DNA of 64,000 nt from Persicaria tinctoria (taxonomy: Eukaryota; Streptophyta; Magnoliopsida; Caryophyllales; Polygonaceae): contig JBANSL010000014.1 of NCBI GenBank assembly GCA_037127255.1, forward strand, positions 63,813,646 through 63,877,645, written 5' to 3'. Below, piece by piece: positions 22,820-33,144 of this stretch; positions within the stretch are counted from its first letter, which is position 1; each line of letters opens with the position of its first letter. Both the position numbers and the translations under genes were made by a program. The notes under the pieces were generated by a model. That model saw nothing but the letters and a program-made list of their open reading frames with translations, had not been told where the DNA came from and did not search any database.

Positions 22820-24700
22820 AAATATTTGAGACCGAGATTTGAGTATGAGATCGAAATTTGAGACTAAGATTGAGATCGAGATTTGAGATTTGTCATTGAG
22901 TTTTGATATCAAGATTAAGATCAAGATCGACATTTGATATTGAGATTTTATATTTGAGAATTGAGAGGAAGAGTTGATATTTGAGATTGAGATTAAGTTT
23001 GAGATCGAAATTTGAGATTGAGATCGCGATTTGAGATTTATCATTTGTCATTGAGATTTGAAATCAAGAGCTTACCAAAAAAGGATTAAGATCAAGATCG
23101 AAATTTGATATTGAGATTTTATATTTTATAATTGAGAATGAGAGCTGGTATTTGAGATTGAGATTAAGTTTGAGATCGAGATTTGAGATGGAGATTGCGA
23201 TTTGAGATTTGTCATTGAGATTTGAAATAAAGATTAAGATCAAGATCGACTTTTGATATTGAGATTTTATATTTTAGAATTGAGAGGGAGAGTTGATATT
23301 TGAGATTGAGATTAAGTTTGAGATCGAGATTTGAGATTGAGATCGCGATTTGAGATTTGTGATTTGTCATTGAGATTTGAAATCAAGATTAAGATCAAGA
23401 TCGGCATTTGATATTGAGATTTTATATTTTATAATTGAGAGTGAGAGTTGATATTTGAGATTGAGAGGTATAGTTGATATTTGAGATTGAGATTAAGTTT
23501 GAGATCGAGATTTCATATGGAGATCGCGATTTGAGATTTGAAATTTGTCATTGAGTTTTGATATCAAGATTAAGATCAAGATCGACATTTGATATTGAGA
23601 TTTTATATTTGAGAATTGAGAGGAAGAGTTGATATTTTAGATTGAGATTAAGTTTGAGATCGAAATTTGAGATTGAGATCGCGATTTAAGATTTATCATT
23701 TGTCATTGAGATTTGAAATCAAGAGCTTCCCCAAAAAGGATTAAGATTAAGATCGAAATTTGATATTGAGATTTTATATTTTATAATTGAGAATGAGAGA
23801 TGGTATTTGAGATTGAGATTAAGTTTGAGGTCGAGATTTGAGATGGAGATTGCGATTTGAGATTTGTCATTGAGATTTGAAATAAAGATTAAGATCAAGA
23901 TCGACTTTGGATATTGAGATTTTATATTTTAGAATTGAGAGGGAGAGTTGATATTTGAGATTGAGATTAAGTTTGAGATCGAGATTTGAGATTGAGATCG
24001 CGATTTGAGATTTGTGATTTGTCATTGAGATTTGAAATCAAGATTAAGATCAACATCGACATTTGATATTGAGATTTTATATTTTATAATTGAGAGTGGG
24101 AGTTGATATTTGAGATTGAGAGGGAGAGTTGATATTCGAGATTGAGATTAAGTTTGAGATCGAGATTTCATATGGAGATCGCGATTTGAGATTTGAGATT
24201 TGTGATTTGTCATTGAGATTTGTGATCGAGGTTTGAGATTGAAACAAAGATTGAGATTTGATATCGAGATAAACATTGAGATTTAGATTTTTGTTGTTAT
24301 ATATAGATTTTGTGTGATATAAATTAAATATAAATTTTCAATTTGTGTTTGAGATTGAGATTGAGATCGAGATTTGATATTTGATAAATGAGATTTAAAT
24401 CAAGATCGATATTTGAGATTGAGATTTGATAGTTGAGATTGAGATTAAGATTGAGATCAATATTGAGATTTGAGATTCAGACCAATATGGACATTTGTTA
24501 GTTGAGATTGAAGATTGAAGATTGAGATCGAGATCGAGATTTGAGATTGATATCAAAATCAAGTTAAGATTGAGGTCTCAGATTGAAATCAAGATCGAGA
24601 TTTGATATTGAGATTAATATCAAATTGATATTTGAGATTGAGTTAAAGGTTGAGATTATGCATAAGAATGAGAATGAAGATTTGAGATTGAGATTCAAAT
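22820..24700. repeat. GA-rich minisatellite (TTGAGATTGAGATCGAGAT-type)
   Basis: Nearly 1.9 kb of irregular 'gagatttgagattgagatcg' units. A higher-order duplication with a 655-bp period is visible: 'tttcatatgg' at 23,511 and 24,166, and 'aagagctt(a/c)cc' at about 23,067 and 23,722. It lies inside the CACTA element next to the LINE and is noncoding. Confidence 0.92.
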
Positions 24701-25000
24701 CAAGATGTACTGGTTCTAATTTTATACAGTAAAATATATTGTTTCTAATTTTTATAGATAATCTATTTAATAAAATAAATTTTTTATATTTGAATATATA
24801 AGTGGTATAAAAATTTAAAAAGTTAATACAAATAAATGTATAGTAATTAAATAAATTATTTTTCAAAATATATAAAATTTTATATTTAAATATATTACAT
24901 AATTTTTTTTTTAATGTATTAATAAATAATCCCCGCTTGTTTGTGAAATTTGGATGGTATAATTCCCGCTTTGTGAAATTTGGGCGGTATAATTCCCACA
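24701..25000. other. AT-rich CACTA interior
   Basis: No gene is seen. 'tgtgaaatttgg(a/g)' followed by '(t/c)ggtataattcccgc' is tandemly doubled near 24,941-24,995. Confidence 0.5.
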
Positions 25001-25640
25001 ACCCTAGAACCATCGCCTCTCTCTCTTCATCTCTTTCTTCCTCTGAAACCCAAATCTCGCTCTCAAACCAGATCTCCCTCTTCCTCGAGTCCTTCCACAT
25101 CTCGATGCTCTCCTCCAAGTAGCACCCAGTCCAGCCGCCTCCCGAGCACCCTCTTCGGCCACCTTATGTCGGCGCCTCTCGACGCTCTCCTCCGAGCAGC
25201 CCCAGTCCGGCGGATGCACAAAGAGAGCACCTGCCTCCTCTAGAGTCCGGCCGGCCGCCCAGTTCCTCTTCCCACTTATTTCTCCTGGTTTGTCTACTTC
25301 CAACCCTAATTCCTCAAATGTCAAAACTACAAATTCCTCCGAATTTCAACCCTAATTCCTCACAACTCAAACCAAATCCCCTAATTTCCTCCCGGAATCG
25401 TCTTTAATCGTGCTCCCGAAGGCTTCCCCGTGCGAAGCACCGGTCTCCTCCAGCGCCAAGGTGGGTTCGGTCTTTGCAGGTGGTGCTCCGTTGCCGGCTT
25501 CAACTCGTCCACCGGCCTCCTCCAGCGCCTCCTCTGTCGTTCATCGGAAGAGCGCTCTTCGTCTGGTTGGTAAACTAGATTTTCCCTTCCGTTAAGCTTC
25601 AATCAAAACTCGTCCACACCCTACCTCAACAAAAGGTTTG
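25001..25640 (+). other. GC-rich, gene-start-like sequence inside the CACTA element
   Basis: The sequence 'aaccctagaaccatcgcctc', then pyrimidine-rich DNA and several short GC-rich frames on both strands, resembles a plant 5' UTR and first exon. No frame shows a recognised domain. A possible exon-like segment follows at about 25,883-25,998 after a 'tttgtag' acceptor. It could be a captured gene start, as the GDSL fragment downstream is captured, but that is inference. Confidence 0.35.
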
Positions 25641-26381
25641 ATCGATTACTTTTTCTTTCCAACATTTGACATCTTCTATCAATTGTTCGATTTCTAATTG
25701 TCTAGGGTTTCTTTGTCCTATGCCACCTTAACACCTAGTTAGGATTTTATTTTCTCAAATTGATAGTCTCTTATGACTCTTGTCTCTAATGTAGAGCTGA
25801 TGCAACTAACAGCTCGTGAAAATCAACATTGGGCATATAATTAATATCAAATTAAATTTGTGCTTGATGTTTATCTTTGTAGGTTCACTTGGATCTAATT
25901 TATCTAGCCTTGGAATTGAAGTTTTGGGTAAATCCACAGTAGATTCAGACTCAAAGTTCAAGCATTTTGCAAGATTTCAAATGCCAGATTCACGGTGAAT
26001 GTGAGACACTATAACTAGTTTAGAACTTGTTTTCTTGTACCCTTACAACTCAAAGTAGGAACTAGTTACCTTCTTTTTATGATTACTTTATGATTACTTG
26101 TTAATCTTTATATATATATATAGAAAATATTTCATGTTTGTAGTTTAGAAGAACAATCAGAAGAACATATTAGGGGATCTCAGTGATTTATAAGCTATCT
26201 ACTTACCTTGGTTGTGAAATTAAAACTAGCTTGATCTTAATCCTCTATCCTTGTATTTCTTGTATGTATATATGTCTGTTTGGAGTTCAATGTCGATGAT
26301 AATTCGCAAATGTTCTATTGTTCTTTCTCCTATTGTGAATGTGAATACAAATGCTGATAGTTTTATGCAAATCGATGCCAG

Positions 26382-26612
26382 GGTGGTAGGATTATAATCA
26401 GTGGGCAGGTGAACAACTACGAGAAGATCATCTCTCAAATGGTACACATACTCAGGGACGAAGATTCAGCCGCTAGCTACCTCAGCAAGTGTATATACTA
26501 TCCTGGTCTCAAAAGAAATGACTACCTCAACAACTACTTCATTCCTCTGTACTACTCCACGAGCAACTGCTACACTTATCAGTATGTCGATTCTCTTATC
26601 TACTACACTTAA
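26382..26612 (+). pseudogene. Captured GDSL esterase/lipase fragment
   Basis: The frame from 26,382 reads GGRIIISGQVNNYEK, then HILRDEDSAASYLSKCIY, then RNDYLNNYFIPLYYSTS, then QYVDSLI before a stop. This is the central block of plant GDSL-type lipases around the GSNDYLNNY motif. The normally conserved Gly-Ser before NDY has become Lys-Arg. The N-terminal GDS block and the C-terminal catalytic region are absent. Lying inside a CACTA element, it is best read as one captured exon. Another 'exon' after a 'tatatag' acceptor at 26,788-26,850 (VCIAALEMLMNKFDKSQRSY) is not recognised. Confidence 0.75.
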
Positions 26613-27394
26613 ATTTGTTTGTCTCTACTTAAACTTGGTTTTGAGTTTGTCTCAAATTAGACTTTAATCTATGTGTCTCTACTTCAACTTTATTCTGATT
26701 TGGCTGACTTTTGTTTCATTTAAATCTAGCTCTATATGTATCTATAATTTGTGTGTCATTTAACTCTCTCTTCTCTTCTCTATATAGGTTTGTATTGCGG
26801 CATTGGAGATGCTCATGAACAAGTTTGACAAGTCACAAAGAAGCTATCAGGTTACTTGACCCTTGAACACTATCCGTTGAACTGTTTTGCAAGCTTTTTT
26901 GTAAATTTTTTTGCTTTAATTTGGATGGGAAATGGTTATTTCTTATTCCATTGCAACAATTAGCAAGTTCTTATTAATGGCATCTGTTTATTTATTGTTG
27001 TGGAAGGAAATGCTCTATATCTTCTGGTATTAAAACAAAACAGTTACTTTCTACAAATAGAGATTACAGGTTTGCCTAGGAGATGTAAAACAGAAGGAAG
27101 CTAACACAAACACTAATTGAAATGGGATCTTTTTCTGAAATAAGTTTGATGTTTGATCAAGAAGCAGTGGGTGGAATTGCAGACTAAAGAATATCAGACC
27201 AAGGAAGAGCAGCAATAGCACAATGAAGATCGGAATGGAGACAAAGATCAAGCCATGATGTTGCCCAGTGTTGTATTTGTGAGCTAGTTTTTGTATAGTA
27301 TGAATGGTATTTTGGTTCAAGTTTTGTGTGTTTGGTATGTAAAAAACAGGGGTATCCACAATATTGCAAACATATATATTGTTTTATTATAAAA
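26613..27394. other. CACTA interior without a recognised gene
   Basis: It contains the small exon-like segment near 26,788-26,850 with splice-like borders. The rest is AT-rich, and the minus-strand open frame near 27,050-27,360 has no recognisable domain. Confidence 0.4.
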
Positions 27395-27850
27395 TTTACT
27401 CAGGTGACGAATATTGAGAATAATATTGGTCACCTGAATAACTTGGTGACGAACATACTAAACCTTTCACAATCTCAAGTGATAAACACTTACGTCACTT
27501 GATTGGTTAAGCAACAAACATTTTGGTCACTTGAATGTTCAAGCGACGAACATATTTGGTCGCCTGAGTGCCCTCTCTGACAATGTTTGTTATCTTTTAC
27601 TCCTTTTAGGTGACGAAAACTTGGTCACCTGAACTGTTCGGGTCGGGCTTTTGTCGGGCTTTGACTTCTATGTGCTGAATCACTTTCAGCGACCAACTTT
27701 GATAGAGTCGTCACCTATGAACTCCGGGGACGGCGGTCAAGTGATGACCCTTCAGGTGACGACTATTCGTCACCTGAATTCTCAGGTGACCCAATTCGAC
27801 TTTCAGGTGACAATTTATGCCGGTCACCCAAGTTGCAAAATGGCGTAGTG
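27395..27850. repeat. CACTA right subterminal repeats
   Basis: Dense 'caggtgacga', 'ggtcacctga' and 'aagcgacgaac' units end in TAGTG at 27,846-27,850. Confidence 0.88.
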
Positions 27851-27879
27851 ATATATATCTAGAGTACGTACGTAACCTT

Positions 27880-30030
27880 TAACATGATGATCGTTTCATA
27901 CAAAAAAGTTTGCTATATTTTGCATGTTAGATTTGGCAAATTAATATCCACGAGTAACATCTTATACGTACTACATAGTCTACATAAATGACGACTATTT
28001 AATATCCATTAAATAGTCGTCATTTTTCCGTTAAATTTGGTTGGCTTGACAATTTTATACCCATGAGAAATATACATCTTCATTAATTATTACTAGAAGT
28101 AACTGATATGTTGTCAGGAACGCAGCTGCCTGAGACAAATTAAGATTGAGATGGGGTGAAGGTGAAAGGAAGGAGATGAGAAATAGAGTTCAAACAAGGG
28201 AAGAAGATAGACAGAGAGGTGTAGGAGATAGAAGGAGATTAAAGAAATTGATTATGTGATTATTCATTGGATGCCTCAATTACAAGAGCCAAGAGGTAGG
28301 GATATTTATACCCTAATCTCTAATATAATCCCCTAATATTGATTATCCTTATATATGTTTGTTAGAGATCCATTAGAAATTCTAACATAGTTGTTGCTTT
28401 TCCGTTAAATTTGGTTTGGGTTGACAATTTCATACCCATGAGAAATCTTTTCAACCTTATTAATCATTAGTAGAAGTAACTGATATGTTCGTTAGAGTTC
28501 GTTCTGCTAACAAACGAATCTTTGATAGTTAATATCCGTTAAACAGTCATCATTGTCCCGTTAAATTTGGTTGGCTTGACAATTTTATACCCATATGAGG
28601 AATATCTCCGACTTCATTAATCATTACTAGAAGTAACTGATATGTTATAAGTTAGAGATCTATCAGTAACTTTTAACGTAAATAATTGTTGCAATTCTGT
28701 TAAATTTGGTTTGGGTTGAAAATTTCATACGTAAACCCACGAGAAATCTCTTCAACTTTATTAATCATTAGTACAAGTAACTGATATGTTCGTTAGAGTT
28801 CGTCATGCTAACAAACGAATCTTTGGTAGTTAATATCCGTCAAACAGTCGTCATTGTTCCATTAAATTTGGTTGGCTTGACAATTTTATACCCATATGAG
28901 GAATATCTTCGACTTCATTAATAATCACTAGAAGTAACTGATATGTTAGTTAGAGATCCATCAGTAACTTTTAACGTGCATAGTTGTTGCTATTCTGTTA
29001 AAAATTTGGTTTGGGTTGACAATTTCATACGTAAACCCATGAGAAATCTCTTCAACTTGATTAATCATTAGTAGAAGTAACTGATATGTTTGTTAGAATT
29101 CGTTATGCTAACAAACGAATCTTTGGTAGTTAATATCCGTTAAACAGTCGTCATTGTTCCGTTAACTTTGGTTGGCTTGACAATTTTATGCCCATATGAG
29201 GAATATCTTCGTCTTCATTAATCATTACTAGAAGTAACTGATATGTTAGTTAGAGATCCATCAGTAACTTTTAACGTACATAGTTGTTGCTATTCTGTTA
29301 AATTTGATTTGGGTTGACAATTTCATATGTAAACCCACAAGAAATCTCTTCAACTTTATTAATCATTAGTAGAAGTAACTGATATGTTCGTTAGAGTTCG
29401 TTATATATGCTAACAAACGAATCTTTGGTAGTTAATATCTGTTAAACAGTCGTCATTGTTCCGTTAAATTTGGTTGGCTTGACAATTTTATACCCATATG
29501 AGGAATATCTTCTACTTCATTAATGTATCATTACTAGAAGTAACTGATATGTTAGTTAGAGATCCAACAGTAACTTTTAACGTACATAGTTGTTGCTATT
29601 CTGTTATAAATTTGGTTTGGGTTGACAATTTCATATGTAAACCCATGAGAAATCTCTTCAACTTTATTAATCATTAGTAGAAGTAACTGATATGTTCGTT
29701 AGAGTTCGTTATATATGCTAACAAACGAATCTTTGGTAGTTAATATCTGTTAAACAGTCGTCATTGTTCTGTCAAATTTTGTTGGCTTGACAATTTTATA
29801 CCCATGAGGAATATCTTCGACTTGATTAATCATTACTAGAAGTAACTGATATGTTCGTTAGTCATCCATCAGTAACTTGTAACGTACATAGTTGTTGCTA
29901 TTCCGTTAAATTTGGTTAGTGTTGACAATTTCATACATAGACCCACGAGAAATCTCTTCAACTTTATTAATCATTATAGTAGAAGTAACTGATATGTTCG
30001 TTAGAGTTTGTTATGCTAACAAACGAATTT
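27880..30030. repeat. ~300-bp tandem satellite, about six copies
   Basis: The marker 'gttgttgc(t/a)' recurs near 28,391, 28,686, 28,983, 29,283, 29,590 and 29,892, giving periods of 295-307 bases. Each unit holds two related half-units with 'gttaaatttggtt...ttgacaattt' and 'agaagtaactgatatgtt'. Older copies occur at 480-1,010. The first unit is split by the insertion at 28,115-28,366. Confidence 0.92.
28115..28366. mobile_element. Unclassified ~250-bp insertion in the satellite
   Basis: Alignment of satellite units shows extra DNA between 'ctgatatgtt' and 'tgttagagatcca'. It begins GTCAGGAACGCAGCTGCCTG and includes 'gcctcaattacaagagccaa'. The beginning resembles an LTR-type terminus, but no clear CA end or clean target duplication is seen, so the class is open. 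Confidence 0.45.
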
Positions 30031-30127
30031 TAAAATTTCCTGCTTCAAGTCACGATAACAAATCCACCTGTCTTTAAATTGCTTAAATGGATGAGTAACT
30101 TTAATTTGTAAAACTAATTATTATAAT

Positions 30128-30130
<3 letters not shown>

Positions 30131-30195
<65 letters not shown>
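30131..30195. repeat. (TA)n microsatellite
   Basis: An uninterrupted TA run of about 30 units followed by a short imperfect part. Confidence 0.97.
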
Positions 30196-30204
<9 letters not shown>

Positions 30205-30713
30205 ACATGCCGCATGTAACAAATACTGATTTCCTTCACAAGGTAGTACATAAAAAAAAAGGGAATATTGATTTATGACATTACTTATAAATTATAATCC
30301 ATATGTATAACATGCCGCAAGTTAGGTAACAAATATTTCCTACATGATAAAAATAGTAGTACTACTTTACAGTGCATACATATGGTGAAGCTGGGGAAAA
30401 AGAAAACAAAAGTATTAAATTTCCGTTCAAATATTTTTTGATTTTTATGAATCAATTAAATTTGTGTGAATTAAATCATTGTTTTTCTTATGAGCAAAAA
30501 AAAAATTCCTTCTAAAATCCAAAATGGACTGATCAACTTGAAAGAAAAATATTATCCTCCGACATTTTTTTTATTTATTTATCATGATTTCCTATATGTC
30601 AAATCCTTATGATATTTTTTGAGCACCAAATCATTATGATGTTTTTATGTACTTAACTAAATTTTTTTTATTTCTAACACATTTTTAAAAAGTTAAATTA
30701 AATCATTGTATGT

Positions 30714-30714
<1 letters not shown>
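30196..30714. other. AT-rich intergenic DNA
   Basis: 'ataatccatat...ataacatgccgca' occurs twice (about 30,125-30,215 and 30,293-30,312), a small duplication interrupted by the TA run. No gene is seen. Confidence 0.45.

Positions 30715-30790
<76 letters not shown>
30715..30790. repeat. Compound (TC)n(TA)n microsatellite
   Basis: About 21 TC units run directly into about 16 TA units. Confidence 0.96.
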
Positions 30791-30794
<4 letters not shown>

Positions 30795-30795
<1 letters not shown>

Positions 30796-30985
30796 TTTAA
30801 CGCAAAGTTAAAAATTATATAAAATATTAACTTTTTTATTATTTTGTAAAAATAATTTCACTTTTTTTTATCTAACTACAATTAAGATATAAAAAAAATA
30901 TTGATTTTTATATAATTTTTAGCTTAATAAAAACGTATCAAAATTATATAATTTCACAACTACTGTCGAACGGATGAGAGTACAT
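30795..30985. mobile_element. Stowaway-like MITE remnant
   Basis: The right end 'tgtcgaacggatgagagta' resembles the 4.7-kb MITE terminus, and the interior 'aaaaattatataaaatatt' is mirrored in the other arm. The left terminus merges with the TA run and is not defined. Confidence 0.4.
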
Positions 30986-31014
30986 TACATAGGTATGGAT
31001 TTGAGAGCGGATGT

Positions 31015-31295
31015 AAATTGCTGGGTTCCTCTCTTTCACTCTGCTCGATCTACATATTCAATCGCACAAAGGATCGATTTCCACTAAAAACTGAATTAAA
31101 ATTTAAAAAAAAAACACACACACATACATGTGGAATTCATACTAATTCCACTGTTCTACAAAAAAGAAAAAGAAAAAAAGACACATACAACAGGGATCTC
31201 CAGCTATGGAGATCGATCGACAGGCCGGCGAGACCGGCCGCCACCATATAAGCTTAAACTTCTAAATATTGAACTGAACCCTAACTACTAATTAA
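31015..31295 (-). other. 3' flank of zinc-finger copy 2
   Basis: Alignable with 3,100-3,442 downstream of copy 1 (shared 'gctcgatcta', 'aaaggatcgatttcca', 'ggagatcgatcga', 'aaccctaa'). No separate gene is present. Confidence 0.6.
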
Positions 31296-31967
31296 TTAAT
31301 CAGTTATTATTATTTCCCTCTTCACGGCCGGTCTCTTGTTGCTAGAAGCTGGAGAATTCAGATCCGGGATGATGCGGCCGAAACCCGGTGGGGGGCTAAA
31401 GTCAACAGCAGCTTCAGATCCGGCGCTGGAAGATGGACCAGCAACGTCGCCTTTGCTCATCAGAAACCCTACGGGCCCCTGAGCCCTAGCCACCGGGCCC
31501 GTCTCCTTGAGGATTACAGGCTCCCAGAGCCCTCGGGACAGAGAAAGCGGGGCCCGTGCAGTGGAGAACCCAGCCCGGCCCATGGGCCCGATAAGGGGGA
31601 GCTGGGGAGGAGCGCGTGGGGGGAGAATTGCCCTAACGGGCTCTGGGGAGAGGGACCCAGCCCCGGCCCGGGCCCACCCCATCTTCTTATATTCGTATTC
31701 ACGGGCTTCGTTGCGGGCCTGAAGGATCCCTCGACGGACCTTAGAACCCGCGGGCCCGAGCCGGAGATAAGTGTCGCGGGATTCGCGCCTGTGCAAGTTG
31801 TAGTGCCCCGATATAGCGTTGTGGTTATTAGACCCTTTCCCGCAAAATTTGCAGTGGTAGCGGTACTCCTCGTCGGCTGGCCAATTGGCCGCCGGCGGGG
31901 CGCTGCGACGCAAGGAGACCACCAGGGAGGAAGGGGAAGCCGCGGAGGAGGAGTTACTTGGGGCCAT
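31296..31967 (-). CDS. C2H2 zinc-finger protein, copy 2 (223 aa)
   Basis: Intact single-exon minus-strand gene starting at 31,967 (MAPSNSSSAASPSS). The C2H2 finger is near residues 38-58: CKFCGKGSNNHNAISGHYNLH, C-x2-C-x12-H-x3-H, without a QALGGH signature. A conserved block follows (LGPAGSKVRRGILQARNEA, then YEYKKMGWAR). The C-terminal half is Pro/Gly-rich with conserved islands such as GPVGFLM and PPPGFG, then IPDLNSP near residue 200. The last resembles a DLN-type EAR repression motif, so a transcriptional repressor is plausible but unproven. The basic C-terminus reads KREIIITD. It pairs with copy 1 at 3.4 kb in the finger, the following block and both flanks. I do not recognise a named family, and the DNA or RNA target is unknown. 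Confidence 0.85.
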   Translation of the reverse strand: MAPSNSSSAASPSSLVVSLRRSAPPAANWPADEEYRYHCKFCGKGSNNHNAISGHYNLHRRESRDTYLRLGPAGSKVRRGILQARNEAREYEYKKMGWARAGAGSLSPEPVRAILPPRAPPQLPLIGPMGRAGFSTARAPLSLSRGLWEPVILKETGPVARAQGPVGFLMSKGDVAGPSSSAGSEAAVDFSPPPGFGRIIPDLNSPASSNKRPAVKREIIITD

Positions 31968-32095
31968 GTGGCTTTGTTAGCTTTTTTCTAGGGTATGACT
32001 AATGGACAATATATGGATTGAAGTGAAGTGAGGGTGGGTATCGGTTGGAGTGTGGGTTTTTATTGTTGAAATTTAATAATTTATTATTTCATCCA
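31968..32095 (-). promoter_or_regulatory. Proximal promoter remnant of zinc-finger copy 2
   Basis: 'gagtgtggg', followed by a weak TATA-like element (reverse complement AATAAAAACCC near 32,054-32,064), parallels the copy-1 promoter. Homology to copy 1 stops at about 32,090 and resumes at 36,830, beyond the inserted transposons. Confidence 0.5.
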
Positions 32096-32690
32096 CTTGC
32101 TATTCAATATTCGATCGTTCCGGAAATACATATGCGTTATTTCAAGTTTTTGACACTTTTTTTTCAAGTTAAAATGAAATTATGTAAAATATTTATTTTT
32201 TTAATTTTTTAAATTAATAAGTATATAATTATTCAAAAAATAAATTTTTTTATTTTATATAGTTTTAATCTCCTAAAAAAGTTTATCAAAAAATAAAAAG
32301 ACAATTTTTTACTGGTGTAGTATCGACGTTTTTTTTATCAATATTTTATATATAACTTCATATTTATTATAAATAAGTATAATTTTTTTTAAAAACAATC
32401 CCATACGTACAAAACTCATATTGGTTCTCGCTTTTTCCTGTCTTTTTTATGATAGAATTTTGTAATGTGTATTTAATAACACATAATGTTAGAAAAACCA
32501 TTTTATAATATTTTTAACAGCTTTTTACTTACTCTTCTATGTTAATAATTTCCATACGTACATATCATATAACATAAAAATTGATCGATGTTGCTGATAA
32601 TAAAATATATCGTCACTCCTATTTGTTTATCGTGTCATCCTTAAATTTTCGATGATGTACTACATCCATGACACGATAAATATATATATA
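32096..32690. other. AT-rich insertional DNA upstream of copy 2
   Basis: Eroded MITE-like inverted phrases occur, such as 'tttatcgtgtcatcc' near 32,626 against 'catgacacgataaa' near 32,668. There is no coding frame. Confidence 0.4.
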
Positions 32691-33144
32691 GGGAGTGGTT
32701 CCAAAGTGCACACCCCTTAGGGTGTGCATTGTGCACAAATATTATTCGGTGAAATGTGAAATATTATTCGGTGAAATTTTAAGCATTATTCGGTGAAATG
32801 TGAAACATTCTACCGAACACTATTATGTTTTTTTTTCCGTTCAGTTCAGATGAAAACGTCCCAATTCCACTGAATAATTTATAACATTCTACCGAATAAT
32901 GTTTAGTTTTTTTATTTATCCATTTCAAATAAAAGAAACCTCAATTCCTTAAACAATAGTTACAATTTATATGGAATGCCTCAAATTTCACCAAATAATG
33001 TTTCACATTCTCCTAAACAATACTCACATTTCACCGAATAATGCTTCAAAATTCACTGAATAATGTTTCACATTTCACCGAATAATATTTTGTGCACAAT
33101 AATGCACATCCTAAGCCTTGTGCACAAGTTACCCATTCTCTCTC
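32691..33144. mobile_element. (TA)n-flanked inverted-repeat element, copy A (Micron-like)
   Basis: The left arm begins GGGAGTGGTTCC and continues 'gtgcacaccccttagggtgt' and 'attattcggtgaaatgtgaa' units. The right arm mirrors it (reverse complement GAGAATGGGTAACTTGTGCA, then 'attattcggtgaaatgtgaa'). TA-rich runs abut both ends. Targeting of (TA)n is the defining behaviour of rice Micron elements. Copy B at 52,712 is nearly identical. Confidence 0.8.

Larger units (their letters stand above)
15506..27850. mobile_element. CACTA (En/Spm-type) transposon with nested insertions
   Basis: The left end CACTACGCCATTTTACAAGT matches the reverse complement of the right end, CACTACGCCATTTTGCAACT. Perfect 3-bp duplications ATA flank it (15,503-15,505 and 27,851-27,853), as expected for this superfamily. 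Subterminal zones are packed with short direct and inverted units of CAGGTGACG/TTCGTCGC type, the usual transposase-binding architecture. No transposase frame is visible. The interior holds a full-length LINE, a GA-rich array, GC-rich gene-like DNA and a GDSL-lipase fragment, so it is a gene-fragment-carrying, non-autonomous CACTA. Without the LINE and hAT insertions it would be about 5.6 kb. Confidence 0.94.

Noticed and set aside
25004..25602. Protein-coding genes in the GC-rich CACTA interior
   Set aside because: Several short overlapping frames on both strands without domains; kept only as gene-start-like DNA.
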